Shown: piece by piece, positions 9,097 to 18,392 of the stretch
How the letters are laid out: each line of letters begins with the position of its first letter
Numbering within the stretch: position 1 is the stretch's first letter
Program-made: the position numbers and the translations under genes
Source of the DNA: Pseudomonas parakoreensis
GTDB lineage: Bacteria > Pseudomonadota > Gammaproteobacteria > Pseudomonadales > Pseudomonadaceae
Assembly (NCBI RefSeq): GCF_021602155.1
Contig: NZ_BQHY01000004.1
Location: 124,001 to 188,000 of the forward strand
Reading direction: 5' to 3'
Length of the DNA: 64,000 nucleotides
Notes under the pieces: model-generated
The model's input: the letters and a program-made list of their open reading frames with translations, nothing else
Databases searched by the model: none
Told to the model about the DNA's origin: nothing

Positions 9097-11343
9097 TCAG
9101 TCGCTCCCGACCATCGCCGGCACGGTAAACCGAAACTCCGTGCCCTCACCCGGCTCACTGCTGGCCTCGATGCGTCCGCCGTGAGCTTCAACAATCCCCT
9201 GCGTGATGTACAGACCCAGTCCGGTTCCGGTCGGGTTGCCCTCCTTCACCGTCCAGTAGCGGTCAAACACCCGCGCCAGGTTTTCCTTGGGAATGCCTTC
9301 ACCGGTATCGCGCACGGTAAACACGATTTCCTTGCCGTCAGACTTGGCCAGCACGCCCACCGAACCTTTGCGCGGGGTGAACTTGATCGCGTTGCCGATC
9401 AGGTTCGACAACACCTGAAACAGGCGCTCCGGGTCGGCATGGATTTTCAGGTCGGGGTCGGCCTGGAACGAGATGCTGATGTCCTTGTCCAGCGCCAGCG
9501 GCCCCAGCAGGGATTGCGTTTCCTCGAACATCTGCCCGACGTCCAGGGTCTGCGGGGCGATGGTGTAGCGCCCGGCGTCGATTTTCGAGGTATCGAGCAA
9601 GTCTTCGAGCAGCGTGTTCATCCGCCCCGCCGCCTGTTGCATGGTGTCGATCGCGGTGGAGATGCGCCGCGAAGTGTGCGGGCCGTCGGAACTGAAGGTC
9701 TTCTGCATCATGCCGCAGAGCATGGAAATCACGGTCATCGGATTGCGCAAGTCGTGGGAAACCACTGCCACCAGCTCATCCCGGGCGCGCACCGCTTCCT
9801 GCTCGCGGTGCACCTGCCGGGCCAGGTCGTTTTCCAGTGCGGAGCGGCGCAGGTCATTGGCCGCAAACAGATCGCCGTGGCTCCACTTGGTGGAGATCCC
9901 GGCCATCTCGACTTTCCAGATTTCGAACGAGGTGCGCGGGCGCAGACGCAGGCCGGCATCGGAGTTTTCCAGGTCCAGCGGCTTGCGCGGATCACCGCTC
10001 CAGTTGATGTTCTCCTTGACCTCGGGGCGGAACCACAACACGCCGTTGTCCACCGGTTTGGGCAGGCTCATGGCGAGCACGCCGCTGGCCACTTGCTGAA
10101 ACTGCGCGGCCGGCGGATAGACGCTGGCCAAATGATGACTGGCGAACACCGGCTCGCCGGTTTCCTGCAGCCACTTGTGCAGGGCGCGAATGTCTTCCGG
10201 TTCCGGGCAGTTGCCGTAACGGTGCAACTGCTTGTCTTCGATGATCGCAATGCCCCCGGCCCCGGCCAGTGCCATCAACACTTGCGGCTGTTGCGCCAGA
10301 CCATCGAAGACGTTTTGCGGCGAGTCGATCATGGCCTGATTGAGCAACGCCAGCGCCTCGACCTTTTCTTCACGCTGACGGCTGAGTTCCAGCGCCTCCA
10401 TCGCGCTGATCTGCAGCGACAGCACCTGACCGATGGTCTGACAGGCACTGCGCAACTCGTGCGGCACATGCAGCGGCTGGCGGTTGCCACAGCTGATCAG
10501 GCCCCAGAGTTTGTCACCCTTGAGCAGCGAGATGCTCATCGACGACAGAACGCCCATGTTTTTCATGTACTGACAATGAATCGGCGAGACACTGCGCAGG
10601 GTGGCGAAACTCAGGTCCAGCGGGGTCTGGGTGTCCGGGCGCAGCTTGGGCACCAGCGGCACTGGCTGATAATCGGCATTCGGGATGATCCGCAGCCAGT
10701 TGGTGCGGTACAGCTCGCGCGCTTGCTCGGGGATGTCCGAAGCCGGGAAGAACAGACCGTTGAACACTTCCATCGACGGATCGGACGCCTCGGCAATCAC
10801 CTGGCCGTGGCCCTCCTCTTCGAAGCGGTAGATCAGCACCCGGTCGTAACCGGTCATCGCCTGGATTTCCTTGACGCTGATGTCATACAGCGCCTGCAAT
10901 GTGGTGGCTGCCTGCAAGCGCTGAAGCATGCGGCCCAGATGGGTCCGGTTGCCGGCGACGTTACGCGGCTGGAAGTTTTCGACGTGGATTTCCAGTTCCA
11001 GAATCAACACGCCTTGATGACGGTGCAGCAGACCTTCGAACGCGGTGCCGTTGAGGCGGAAATGCAGCGGTCCGGCATCGGCAAATACCGGTTGTTGCAA
11101 CGCCTCGCGCACGACCGCCGCGTGCGTCTCACCTAGCAATTCGTGCAGTGGCTGGCCGATCAGTTCTTGCGCCGGGCGTGCCAGCAGGGTCTCGACGTTG
11201 GCGCTGATCTGAATGATGTCCAGCGCCGGCTCGCTCAGGGTCAGCAACAGGCCATGGGGCTGGATGGCACCCGGAAAGCGGATCGGTTCGTCGGCACAGT
11301 TGGCCAGCAGTTCTTCAAAGGCTTCTTGGTCTTGCGGGTTCAT
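9097..11343 (-). CDS. bphP: Bacteriophytochrome histidine kinase
   Basis: A 748-residue red/far-red light sensor kinase. Cys16 (NCADEPI, followed by PGAIQPHG) is the conserved N-terminal biliverdin attachment cysteine. The PAS-GAF-PHY module follows, with the GAF motif ASDIPEQAR and the PHY tongue motif PRTSFEIW. The kinase part has the H-box VVSHDLRNP with His530, the N-box LIGNAIKFTP and glycine boxes DTGEGIP and GTGLGLYI. The start overlaps the stop of the heme oxygenase gene (ATGA), so the two are translationally coupled. No response regulator gene is adjacent. Confidence 0.95.
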   Translation of the reverse strand: MNPQDQEAFEELLANCADEPIRFPGAIQPHGLLLTLSEPALDIIQISANVETLLARPAQELIGQPLHELLGETHAAVVREALQQPVFADAGPLHFRLNGTAFEGLLHRHQGVLILELEIHVENFQPRNVAGNRTHLGRMLQRLQAATTLQALYDISVKEIQAMTGYDRVLIYRFEEEGHGQVIAEASDPSMEVFNGLFFPASDIPEQARELYRTNWLRIIPNADYQPVPLVPKLRPDTQTPLDLSFATLRSVSPIHCQYMKNMGVLSSMSISLLKGDKLWGLISCGNRQPLHVPHELRSACQTIGQVLSLQISAMEALELSRQREEKVEALALLNQAMIDSPQNVFDGLAQQPQVLMALAGAGGIAIIEDKQLHRYGNCPEPEDIRALHKWLQETGEPVFASHHLASVYPPAAQFQQVASGVLAMSLPKPVDNGVLWFRPEVKENINWSGDPRKPLDLENSDAGLRLRPRTSFEIWKVEMAGISTKWSHGDLFAANDLRRSALENDLARQVHREQEAVRARDELVAVVSHDLRNPMTVISMLCGMMQKTFSSDGPHTSRRISTAIDTMQQAAGRMNTLLEDLLDTSKIDAGRYTIAPQTLDVGQMFEETQSLLGPLALDKDISISFQADPDLKIHADPERLFQVLSNLIGNAIKFTPRKGSVGVLAKSDGKEIVFTVRDTGEGIPKENLARVFDRYWTVKEGNPTGTGLGLYITQGIVEAHGGRIEASSEPGEGTEFRFTVPAMVGSD

Positions 11344-11954
11344 GCCAGTACCTCCCGGCTTTCGAGCCAGCGCTCGAAACAACTGAATGTGGATTGGGCC
11401 GCCGCAACCACGGCTTCACGTTCATCCGCACTCAGCGGTCGACTGCCCAGGTAATCAATGAAATCGCGCCAGCGGCGGCCGGTGGCAGCGCCGTAAACGT
11501 CGAGGAATGCCGCGCCGTTGTCGGCGTCCAGACGCAACCGCGAAGCGATTTCGCGACGCAGGATCTGCCCGCCGAGGGTTGCCCCTTCCAGCACGTACAG
11601 CACACCCAGGCAAGTCGGCCCGGAGTCGATCACGGGCAACGTCTGACACTGTGGCAAACGGGCGATGTTCTCGGTCGTCAGACTCAGAGCCTGCAAATCA
11701 TCGAGCAAAATCTGCGATTTGAGGCGTGGCGCAAGATCGAAATCCACCGGGATCGCGCCGCTGTCGAGCAATGCGTTTTCCAGTGGCCGATAAAAGCCGT
11801 AATAAGCCTGCATCAACCGTACGAAAGCCTTGAAATCGAGGGTATTGGAGAAAAAAGGAAGACGTTTTTCCAGTGCGATGTGCAGTTCGGCAGTGCCGGC
11901 TCGCAGATCTTGCAGCACCGGCGGCACATAAACTTCACGGGCCTTTGCTTGCAT
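11340..11954 (-). CDS. bphO: Heme oxygenase, biliverdin-forming
   Basis: A 204-residue BphO-type heme oxygenase that opens heme to biliverdin, the phytochrome chromophore. His25 (ELHIALEKRLPF) is the expected proximal heme ligand. The distal-helix glycine region is YVLEGATLGGQ. It is the first gene of the pair and overlaps bphP by four bases, which couples chromophore supply to the apoprotein. No iron-uptake genes are nearby, which favours a phytochrome role over the iron-scavenging role of PigA/HemO-type enzymes. Confidence 0.93.
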   Translation of the reverse strand: MQAKAREVYVPPVLQDLRAGTAELHIALEKRLPFFSNTLDFKAFVRLMQAYYGFYRPLENALLDSGAIPVDFDLAPRLKSQILLDDLQALSLTTENIARLPQCQTLPVIDSGPTCLGVLYVLEGATLGGQILRREIASRLRLDADNGAAFLDVYGAATGRRWRDFIDYLGSRPLSADEREAVVAAAQSTFSCFERWLESREVLA

Positions 11955-12228
11955 GTAAATCGCTCTTGGTGGGGCCGCTTCGGGGCCGGCAGGGTGTTTG
12001 CAGCTTTGGACGAATATTACACGGCAAACGCCTTTTTCTGACTTGGCGCATAGATTTTTCTGACGAAACCAGCGCCTTCAGACTTTTGAGAGTTCCGGCC
12101 AATCGGAAAAGTTCGACTGGATTGAAGGAACTGCCAAGGCTGTACCGCGACAGCGCCGCGCGACTGTATGGGTCAACGCGGCCGCCGCCTGTGATAAAAA
12201 AGCGGCATCGCTTCTGGAGCCCACATCC

Positions 12229-12849
12229 ATGGATCTCGCCACGCTTACGCTGTTTCTGCCGGCCTGCTTTGCCTTGAACATGGCCCCCGGCCCGAACAAT
12301 TTGCTGTCGGTCAGCAATGCCACCCGCTATGGCTATCGCCGGGCCTGCGCCGCCGGTATCGGGCGGATTATCGCGTTCGCCGGGATGATCGCCCTCGCCG
12401 GCGCCGGACTGTCAGTGGTGCTGCAGACCTCGGAATGGCTGTTCCATGCGATCAAGGTCATCGGCGCGGCGTATCTGCTGTACCTGGCCTGGCAACTGTG
12501 GCGCGCCAATCCCGAGGCCGAGCAGCAAATGGCGGGAGCGTCGGTGGGATTCTGGCGCCTGGCGCGTCAGGAGTTTCTGGTGGCGGCGGGCAATCCGAAA
12601 GCGATTTTGCTGTTCACCGCGTTCCTGCCGCAATTCGTCGACCCGAGCCGCCCGGTGCCGGCGCAATTCGCCGTGCTCGGTGCACTGTTCCTGCTGCTGG
12701 AATGGATCGCGATCGGTGCCTATGCGTGGATGGGTCTGCACATGCGTCGCTGGTTCGCCGAGCCGCGCGGCAAACGGGTCTTCAACAGTTGCTGCGCAGG
12801 GCTGCTGTCGGCGGCCGCTTCAGTGCTGTTGTTCGCCAAGCGCGCTTAA
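12229..12849 (+). CDS. LysE-family exporter
   Basis: A 206-residue multi-pass membrane protein with the LysE/RhtB opening ALNMAPGPNNLLSVSNATRYG. GGAG lies about 10 bases before the ATG. It is distinct in sequence from the LysE protein at 4434. Its stop codon overlaps the stop of the convergent VOC gene. The 274 bases upstream, back to bphO, contain no gene or repeat that I recognise. Confidence 0.87.
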   Translation: MDLATLTLFLPACFALNMAPGPNNLLSVSNATRYGYRRACAAGIGRIIAFAGMIALAGAGLSVVLQTSEWLFHAIKVIGAAYLLYLAWQLWRANPEAEQQMAGASVGFWRLARQEFLVAAGNPKAILLFTAFLPQFVDPSRPVPAQFAVLGALFLLLEWIAIGAYAWMGLHMRRWFAEPRGKRVFNSCCAGLLSAAASVLLFAKRA

Positions 12850-13259
12850 GCCTCGGACGGGCCTTTGAGTTCGACCTGATTGCCGTCCGGGTCGAAGCAA
12901 TACAACGACAGGCCGTAGCCCTCGGCGCCGAAGCGTCGGGCGGCTTTTTCCACGGTCAGGCCGCAGGATTGCAAGTGGCTGACCAGCGCCGCCTCGTCGA
13001 ACGGTTCGATGCGCAGGCAGAAGTGATCGACGTTGCGCCGCTCGGTCCCAGCGGCACCGCCGCCCTTCCTGCCCAGCTCGCCTTGCAAGTCGACGAGATC
13101 GATCATCGAAGTCCCGGCGCTCAGGTGCACCAGACCCAATGGTTCGTTGTGCCTGACCACCTCGGCACCGAAGACCTGGCGGTAAAAATCGATACTGCGC
13201 TGCAGATCGGCGACGCGCAGGACGATGTGATCAATATGTTGAATCGAAAACGGATGCAT
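12846..13259 (-). CDS. VOC-family glyoxalase-like protein
   Basis: A 137-residue VOC-fold protein: IDHIVLRVADLQRSIDFY at the start, NVDHFCLRIEPFDE in the middle and LYCFDPDGNQVELKG at the end. Metal ligands are expected at His11 and in the later NVDHF and QVELK strands. It resembles bleomycin-resistance/glyoxalase relatives, but the substrate is unknown. It converges on the LysE gene with overlapping stops and is preceded upstream by a REP pair. Confidence 0.83.
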   Translation of the reverse strand: MHPFSIQHIDHIVLRVADLQRSIDFYRQVFGAEVVRHNEPLGLVHLSAGTSMIDLVDLQGELGRKGGGAAGTERRNVDHFCLRIEPFDEAALVSHLQSCGLTVEKAARRFGAEGYGLSLYCFDPDGNQVELKGPSEA

Positions 13260-13281
13260 AAACTCGACACCTCACCCACTC

Positions 13282-13366
13282 TGTAGGAGCTGCCGCAGGC
13301 TGCGATCTTTTGCTTTTGATTTTAAGAAACAAGATCAAAAGATCGCAGCCTGCGGCAGCTCCTACA
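13282..13366. repeat. REP pair, family B
   Basis: Inverted arms TGTAGGAGCTGCCGCAGGCT with an inner GATCTTTTG / CAAAAGATC extension. This is the second repeat family of the window. Confidence 0.9.
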
Positions 13367-13443
13367 CGGTAGTTCAGAGGTTCTGGAAATTCACTGTCGA
13401 TTTTTCGGTGGAGCCATCGAAATCCTGGATTTAAGCTCAGGCC

Positions 13444-14526
13444 ATGAACATACAAACCGCACTGCTGCCGCCCCACGCCGAGATGGTTCGCGCCATGCTC
13501 GAACGCGACACCGCCTACGAGGGGGTGTTCTTCACGGCCGTGAAAACCACCGGGATCTTCTGCCGCTCCAGTTGCACGGCGCGCAAGCCGAAGCCGGAAA
13601 ACGTCGAATTTTTCGCCCATGCCGATGAGTGCCTGAGCGCCGGTTATCGCGCCTGCCTGCGCTGCAAGCCGCTGGACGCTGCGGCCATCGCGCCCGATTG
13701 GGTGCAGCGCCTGCTCAAAGCCGTCGATGCCGACCCCGAAATGCGCTGGAGCGACGCCCAGTTGCTGGCCGAAGGCATCGAACCGCTGAAGCTGCGGCGC
13801 TGGTTCAAGCAGCACTTCGGCATGACCTTCCATGCCTGGCTGCGCACGCGCCGGCTCGGCATGGCGCTGGGTGGCATTCGCCAGGGCGCCTCGATTGATC
13901 ACGCGGCATTTGATTCCGGCTATGAATCACTCAGCGGTTTTCGTGACGCATTCCAGAAATCCTTCCACATCACGCCGGGACGCGCGGCCAACAGCGAACC
14001 GCTGCTGTTCACCCGCCTGACCACACCACTGGGGCCGATGATCGCCATGGCCGAACGTCGGGGACTGGTGTTGCTGGAGTTTCTCGACCGCCCGGCGCTG
14101 ACCCGCGAAGTCGAGGAATTGCAGGCCCGTCACGGCTACGTGGTCGCACCGGGGCACGATGCCCATCTGCAGCAGATCGAACAACAACTGAAGGAATATT
14201 TCGCCGGCACCCGCAGCTCCTTCAGCGTGCCACTGCACCTGCCCGGCAGCACGTTCGACCGGCAAGTCTGGAACGAACTGCTGAACATTCCCTTCGGCCA
14301 CACCAGCACCTACGGTGCCATCGCGGCACGTTTGGGCAAACCCGGCGCCAGTCGCGCGGTGGGGTTGGCCAACGGGCACAATCGGTTGTCGATCGTGGTG
14401 CCGTGCCATCGGGTGATTGGCGCGGATGGCTCACTGACCGGCTATGGGGGTGGGCAGCCGCGCAAGGCGTTTCTGCTGAGGCTGGAAAACGCTGCGGTGC
14501 AGATCACACAACCCCTGGCTTTCTGA
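13444..14526 (+). CDS. ada: Ada: alkylation-response regulator and O6-methylguanine-DNA methyltransferase
   Basis: A 360-residue three-part protein. The N-terminal zinc domain has Cys40, Cys44, Cys71 and Cys74 (IFCRSSC and ACLRCKP). One of these, by analogy with E. coli Cys38, accepts the methyl group from phosphotriesters. An AraC-type helix-turn-helix follows (LKLRRWFKQHFGMTFHAWLR). The C-terminal methyltransferase carries the acceptor Cys321 (VVPCHRVIG). It heads a three-gene run with a PEP-mutase-like enzyme and alkA, consistent with Ada self-activating a repair operon. Confidence 0.95.
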   Translation: MNIQTALLPPHAEMVRAMLERDTAYEGVFFTAVKTTGIFCRSSCTARKPKPENVEFFAHADECLSAGYRACLRCKPLDAAAIAPDWVQRLLKAVDADPEMRWSDAQLLAEGIEPLKLRRWFKQHFGMTFHAWLRTRRLGMALGGIRQGASIDHAAFDSGYESLSGFRDAFQKSFHITPGRAANSEPLLFTRLTTPLGPMIAMAERRGLVLLEFLDRPALTREVEELQARHGYVVAPGHDAHLQQIEQQLKEYFAGTRSSFSVPLHLPGSTFDRQVWNELLNIPFGHTSTYGAIAARLGKPGASRAVGLANGHNRLSIVVPCHRVIGADGSLTGYGGGQPRKAFLLRLENAAVQITQPLAF

Positions 14527-14557
14527 CACTTCGCTCCACTCACAAAAAGGGATTTCG

Positions 14558-15355
14558 ATGAACCCGCTCGACACTCGGTTCCACCAGTTACACCAGGAGG
14601 GTCTGCTGATCCTGACCAACGTCGCCGACGCTACCGGTGCGCGGCTGGTCGAGCATGCGGGCGGTAAAGCGGTCGCGACCAGCAGCGCGGCAGTCGCGTG
14701 GGCGCATGGCTACCCAGACGGCAACACCCTGCCCCTTGAACGGTTGATTTCAACCGTGGAATCCATCGCGCGGGTGATCCAGGTGCCGCTGAGCGTGGAC
14801 ATCGAGGCCGGTTATTCCGATGACCTCGGGCGCGTGACCGAAGTCATTGATGCGGTGCTCGCTGCCGGTGCGGTCGGGATCAATATCGAGGACGGCAGCG
14901 GCGCCCCGGAACTGTTGGCACGCAAGATCGAAGTCGCCCGCGAAGCCGCTCGCAAGCGCAATGTGAAGCTGTTCATCAACGCCCGCACGGACGTCTACCT
15001 CAAGGGTCTGGTACCGGCTGAGGATCGCGTCGCCGAAACCCTGCGCCGTTCGGCGTTGTATCAGGCGGCTGGGGCTGATGGGCTGTTTGCCGCTGGCGTG
15101 ACCGCCGCTTATGAAATCGAGGCAATCTGCAAGGGCACGTCACTGCCGGTGAACGTGCTCGGCTTCGCCTGCCTGCCCTCGCCGACCGAGCTGCAAGCCC
15201 TGGGCGTGCGGCGCTTGAGCGCCGGGTCCGGGATCGCCGAATTCCTCTATGGCGCGATGGGTGCGCTGGTGAGAAGCTTCCTCGCCAGCGGCAAGCTCGA
15301 TACCCATGATCTGAAGGCGCTGACCTACGGCGAAGTCAACGGTCTGCTGAAATAG
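14558..15355 (+). CDS. Isocitrate lyase / PEP mutase-family enzyme
   Basis: A 265-residue TIM-barrel enzyme of the PEP mutase/isocitrate lyase superfamily. Visible active-site stretches are SVDIEAGYSDD, VGINIEDGSG (metal and substrate loop) and INARTDVYL. It lacks the KKCGH catalytic-loop motif of true isocitrate lyase and is too short for it. Relatives include oxaloacetate decarboxylases and methylisocitrate-lyase-like proteins. It sits 31 bases after ada and one base before alkA, so it is almost certainly co-transcribed with repair genes. Its role there is not known to me. Confidence 0.85.
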   Translation: MNPLDTRFHQLHQEGLLILTNVADATGARLVEHAGGKAVATSSAAVAWAHGYPDGNTLPLERLISTVESIARVIQVPLSVDIEAGYSDDLGRVTEVIDAVLAAGAVGINIEDGSGAPELLARKIEVAREAARKRNVKLFINARTDVYLKGLVPAEDRVAETLRRSALYQAAGADGLFAAGVTAAYEIEAICKGTSLPVNVLGFACLPSPTELQALGVRRLSAGSGIAEFLYGAMGALVRSFLASGKLDTHDLKALTYGEVNGLLK

Positions 15356-15356
15356 C

Positions 15357-15977
15357 ATGCCGGATCGTTATCAGGCGGCCAGTGAGTTTCTGGCCGCACT
15401 CGACGAGGACTGGCAGCGCCACATTGCCGCCGTCGGCCCCTGCCTGCATCAGCCGCACCCGACGCGTGATCCGTATCAGTCGCTGGTGCGGGCGATTGCC
15501 TATCAGCAACTGCACGCCAAGGCCGGGGACGCGATTGTCGGGCGCCTGGTGGCGTTGTTTCCCGGGCAGACGTTTCCCCGGCCTGAACAGATTCTCGCGA
15601 CCGACTTTGATCAACTGCGCGGCTGCGGCTTTTCGGCGGGCAAGATTGCAACGATTCAGGGCATCGCCCAGGCAACGCTGGACGGCGTGGTACCGAACTA
15701 CCCCAGCGCGCTGGCGATGGACGATGAGGCGCTGATTGAACGTCTGGTCAGCCTGCGCGGGGTTGGCCGCTGGACGGTGGAGATGCTGCTGATCTACAGC
15801 CTGGAACGCATGGATATTTTGCCGGCGGATGACTTTGGCGTGCGCGAGGGCTATCGCCGATTGAAGGGGCTGGAGGTGCAGCCGACGCGCAAGCAAATGA
15901 TCGAGATCGGCTTGGCGTGGAGCCCGTATCGGACGGTGGCGGCCTGGTATTTGTGGCGCGTACCCAAACCCCTGTAG
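15357..15977 (+). CDS. alkA: DNA-3-methyladenine glycosylase II (HhH-GPD)
   Basis: A 206-residue base-excision glycosylase. It has the helix-hairpin-helix region LVSLRGVGRWTVEMLLI and the catalytic aspartate in PADDFGVREG. It removes alkylated bases such as 3-methyladenine and complements Ada direct reversal. It lacks the extra N-terminal domain of E. coli AlkA (282 aa) and matches the shorter form. The ATG follows the previous stop after one base, so translation is likely coupled. Confidence 0.92.
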   Translation: MPDRYQAASEFLAALDEDWQRHIAAVGPCLHQPHPTRDPYQSLVRAIAYQQLHAKAGDAIVGRLVALFPGQTFPRPEQILATDFDQLRGCGFSAGKIATIQGIAQATLDGVVPNYPSALAMDDEALIERLVSLRGVGRWTVEMLLIYSLERMDILPADDFGVREGYRRLKGLEVQPTRKQMIEIGLAWSPYRTVAAWYLWRVPKPL

Positions 15978-16009
15978 GAGCTGCCCGAACCTGCGGCAGC
16001 TCCTACAGG
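15973..16009. repeat. Short REP pair, family B, shortened
   Basis: TGTAGGAGCTGCC and GGCAGCTCCTACA are almost back to back, without the usual GATC-rich middle. A single family A arm (GTGGGAGCGAGCCTGCTCGC) follows at about 16027-16046. Confidence 0.8.
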
Positions 16010-16072
16010 GGAATGCGTTGCAAAGGTGGGAGCGAGCCTGCTCGCGAAGGCACCAGTTGATTCAATCTCAAA

Positions 16073-17173
16073 TCACAGACCTGACTTCAACTTGCTGAAC
16101 GCCCGAATCAAAGCCCGATTGAACGCCTTGCCATTGTCGTTCTTGCTGTACAGCGAAGCCCGCACCGCCGCTGACGGGTACGTCCCCGGATCATTGCGGA
16201 TCGACGCGTCAACCAAAGCATCCGCCGCCGTGATCGCATTGGCGTAGTGGATGGTATCAGTGATCGGCGCAATCACCTCAGGCGTCATCAGATAATCCAT
16301 CAACGCCAGCCCGGCCTGCGGATGCGGCGCATCCTTGGGAATGACCATGGCGTCAAACCAGATCAACGTACCTTCTTTGGGGATGCGGTAACTGAGCTGG
16401 AACGGCTTGTTCGCCGCTTGCGCCTGCCCTGCTGCAATCGCCACGTTGCCGTTCCATGACATCGCCACGCAGGTGTTGCCGTTGGCCAGGTCGCTGATGT
16501 TCAGGTCGTTGTCGAAGTAACGGATGTACGGGCGGATCTTCGCCAGTTGCTGCTCGGCGAGTTTCAGGTCATCGAGGTTCTGCCGGTTGATGTCCAGGCC
16601 CATGTACTTCATGACCGCCGCGAACACTTCGTTCGGATCGTTGAGCAGACTTACCCCGCAATCGGCAAATTTCGCCACCACGGCCGGGTCAAACAGCATC
16701 GCCCAACTGTCGGTCGGCGCATTAGGCAGGCGCTGCTTGATCGCCTGTTCCTGATAGCCCACCCCCGTGGTGCCCCAGGCGTAAATCCCGGCGTAGCGGT
16801 TGCCCGGATCGAACACCGCCATGTGCTGGCGAAACTCCTCGCCAACCCCGGCAAAGTGCGGCACTTGCGCCTTGTCCAGCGGCTGGATCGCACCACTCTC
16901 GATGGCCCGCGACAGGTGCTGGCCGGCGGTCAGCACCAGGTCATAACCGCTGCGCCCGGTGAGCAGTTTGGTTTCCACGGTTTCCAGCGAATCGAAGTGA
17001 TCGGCGACCACCTGAATGCCGGTCTGCGCTTCAAAATTCTTCAGCGTATCCGGGGCCAGGTACTCGCCCCAGATGTACAGATTGACCACCGGTCTGGCGG
17101 TGTCGGCGGCCTGCACACACAGGGGTGCGAGCACCAGCAATAACGCTTGAGTCAGTTTGTGCAGGCCCATCAT
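16073..17173 (-). CDS. Polyamine-type periplasmic substrate-binding protein (PotF-like)
   Basis: A 366-residue protein with a signal peptide (GLHKLTQALLLVLAPLCVQA, cleavage about residue 21). The mature protein opens with VVNLYIWGEYLAPDTLKNFE, the pattern of PotD/PotF family binding proteins, and keeps the SGYDLVL stretch. It has no permease or ATPase genes next to it, so it either feeds a transporter encoded elsewhere or acts as a sensor. Its start overlaps the deiminase stop by one base (TGATG), which ties the two together and suggests a polyamine or agmatine ligand. Confidence 0.88.
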   Translation of the reverse strand: MMGLHKLTQALLLVLAPLCVQAADTARPVVNLYIWGEYLAPDTLKNFEAQTGIQVVADHFDSLETVETKLLTGRSGYDLVLTAGQHLSRAIESGAIQPLDKAQVPHFAGVGEEFRQHMAVFDPGNRYAGIYAWGTTGVGYQEQAIKQRLPNAPTDSWAMLFDPAVVAKFADCGVSLLNDPNEVFAAVMKYMGLDINRQNLDDLKLAEQQLAKIRPYIRYFDNDLNISDLANGNTCVAMSWNGNVAIAAGQAQAANKPFQLSYRIPKEGTLIWFDAMVIPKDAPHPQAGLALMDYLMTPEVIAPITDTIHYANAITAADALVDASIRNDPGTYPSAAVRASLYSKNDNGKAFNRALIRAFSKLKSGL

Positions 17174-18294
17174 CACACCCCCTTGATGTTTGGCGTGCCA
17201 GCGTATTGCGGCATGGTGATGCACGCGACGTTGCCGCCGCCGAGAAGGATTTCCCGGGAGTTTTCGATGCCGACAATCTTGTGCTGCGGGAACAGTTCGG
17301 CGAGGGTCGCCATGGCCACCTGATCGTTGCGATCACCGAACAGCGGCACCACGATCGAACTGTTGCCGGCGTAGTAGTTGATGTACGACGCGCAGATTCT
17401 GGTGCCGGCCTGACGGGTGTGGGTGCTGTCCTGCTGATCGAGGCCTTCGGCTTCCTCGGCGGTCCACTCCAGCACGTCCGGTTGCGGCAGCTTGTGCACG
17501 ATCAACGCGCGACCTCGACTGTCGCGGGTGCTGCGCAGGATGTCGTAGGCCTCCTGATAGATTTCCCATTGCGGATCATCGCGGTTGTCAGTCCATTGCA
17601 ACACCACTTCGCCGGGGCGCACGAAGCACGCGAGGTCATCGACATGGCCATCGGTTTCGTCGAACTTGCAGCCGCGCGGCAGCCAGATCACCTGTTCGGC
17701 GCCAAGGTAATCAGTCAGGCGCCGAGTGACCTCGTCCTTGCCCAGATGCTGGTTGCGATTGCGGTTGAGCAGACATTGCTCAGTGGTGAGGATGCTGCCC
17801 TGACCGTCACTCTGGATGCCGCCGAGTTCGGCAATCAGCGGTGCGCGGTAACGGTCGAAGCGTTCGATTTCGAGGATCTTGCTGGCGATCTGGTCGTCCT
17901 TGTCCCACGGGTAATACAAGCCACCGTCGAGGCCGCCGTAGGCGTTGAACTCGAAGTCGACGCCACGCACTTCGCCGCTTTCATCATTGACCACAAAGCA
18001 CGGGCCGCTGTCGCGAAACCAGGTGTCGTTGCAGGTCATCTCGACCACGCGCACTTGCGGCGGTAATTGGCGGCGGGCGGTGGCAAATTGCGCGGCGGAG
18101 GCGCAGACCGTGACCGGTTCGCTGTGGGAGATGGCGGTGACGATCTGCACCCAGACTTTCTGCGCCGGTTTCGCGCCGTTGCGCCACACATCGGTGCGCT
18201 CCGGCCAGCCGAGCCAGCAGCCGGATTTGGCTTCGAATTCGCCGGGCAGACGGAAGCCGTCGTGTTTGGGGGTGGAGTCGAGCAAACGTGCCAT
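17173..18294 (-). CDS. aguA: Agmatine deiminase-family protein
   Basis: A 373-residue guanidino-group hydrolase of the agmatine deiminase family, which converts agmatine to N-carbamoylputrescine and ammonia. Visible motifs are TWFRDSGPCFVVN, GGLYYPWDKDDQ, the catalytic histidine region DETDGHVDDLACFV and the nucleophile Cys358 in GGGNVACIT. The residue before the cysteine is alanine, where I recall histidine (NIHCIT) in characterised agmatine deiminases, so substrate range may differ. The start at 18294 has GAGG upstream. GTG at 18327 is an alternative. A LysR gene lies upstream on the same strand. Confidence 0.88.
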   Translation of the reverse strand: MARLLDSTPKHDGFRLPGEFEAKSGCWLGWPERTDVWRNGAKPAQKVWVQIVTAISHSEPVTVCASAAQFATARRQLPPQVRVVEMTCNDTWFRDSGPCFVVNDESGEVRGVDFEFNAYGGLDGGLYYPWDKDDQIASKILEIERFDRYRAPLIAELGGIQSDGQGSILTTEQCLLNRNRNQHLGKDEVTRRLTDYLGAEQVIWLPRGCKFDETDGHVDDLACFVRPGEVVLQWTDNRDDPQWEIYQEAYDILRSTRDSRGRALIVHKLPQPDVLEWTAEEAEGLDQQDSTHTRQAGTRICASYINYYAGNSSIVVPLFGDRNDQVAMATLAELFPQHKIVGIENSREILLGGGNVACITMPQYAGTPNIKGV

Positions 18295-18392
18295 GGTCAA
18301 ACCTCGTCTTGGGTGGGGAATGACCACAGGCTAAGGTCGCGGACGGCAGGCTCGCCAACGATGATTATTGCGGAACCGTTGAATTCAACTCA

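Noticed and set aside
9073-11136. A 687-codon frame antisense to bphP
   Set aside because: The overlapping bphP has all catalytic and chromophore motifs, and the antisense frame has none.
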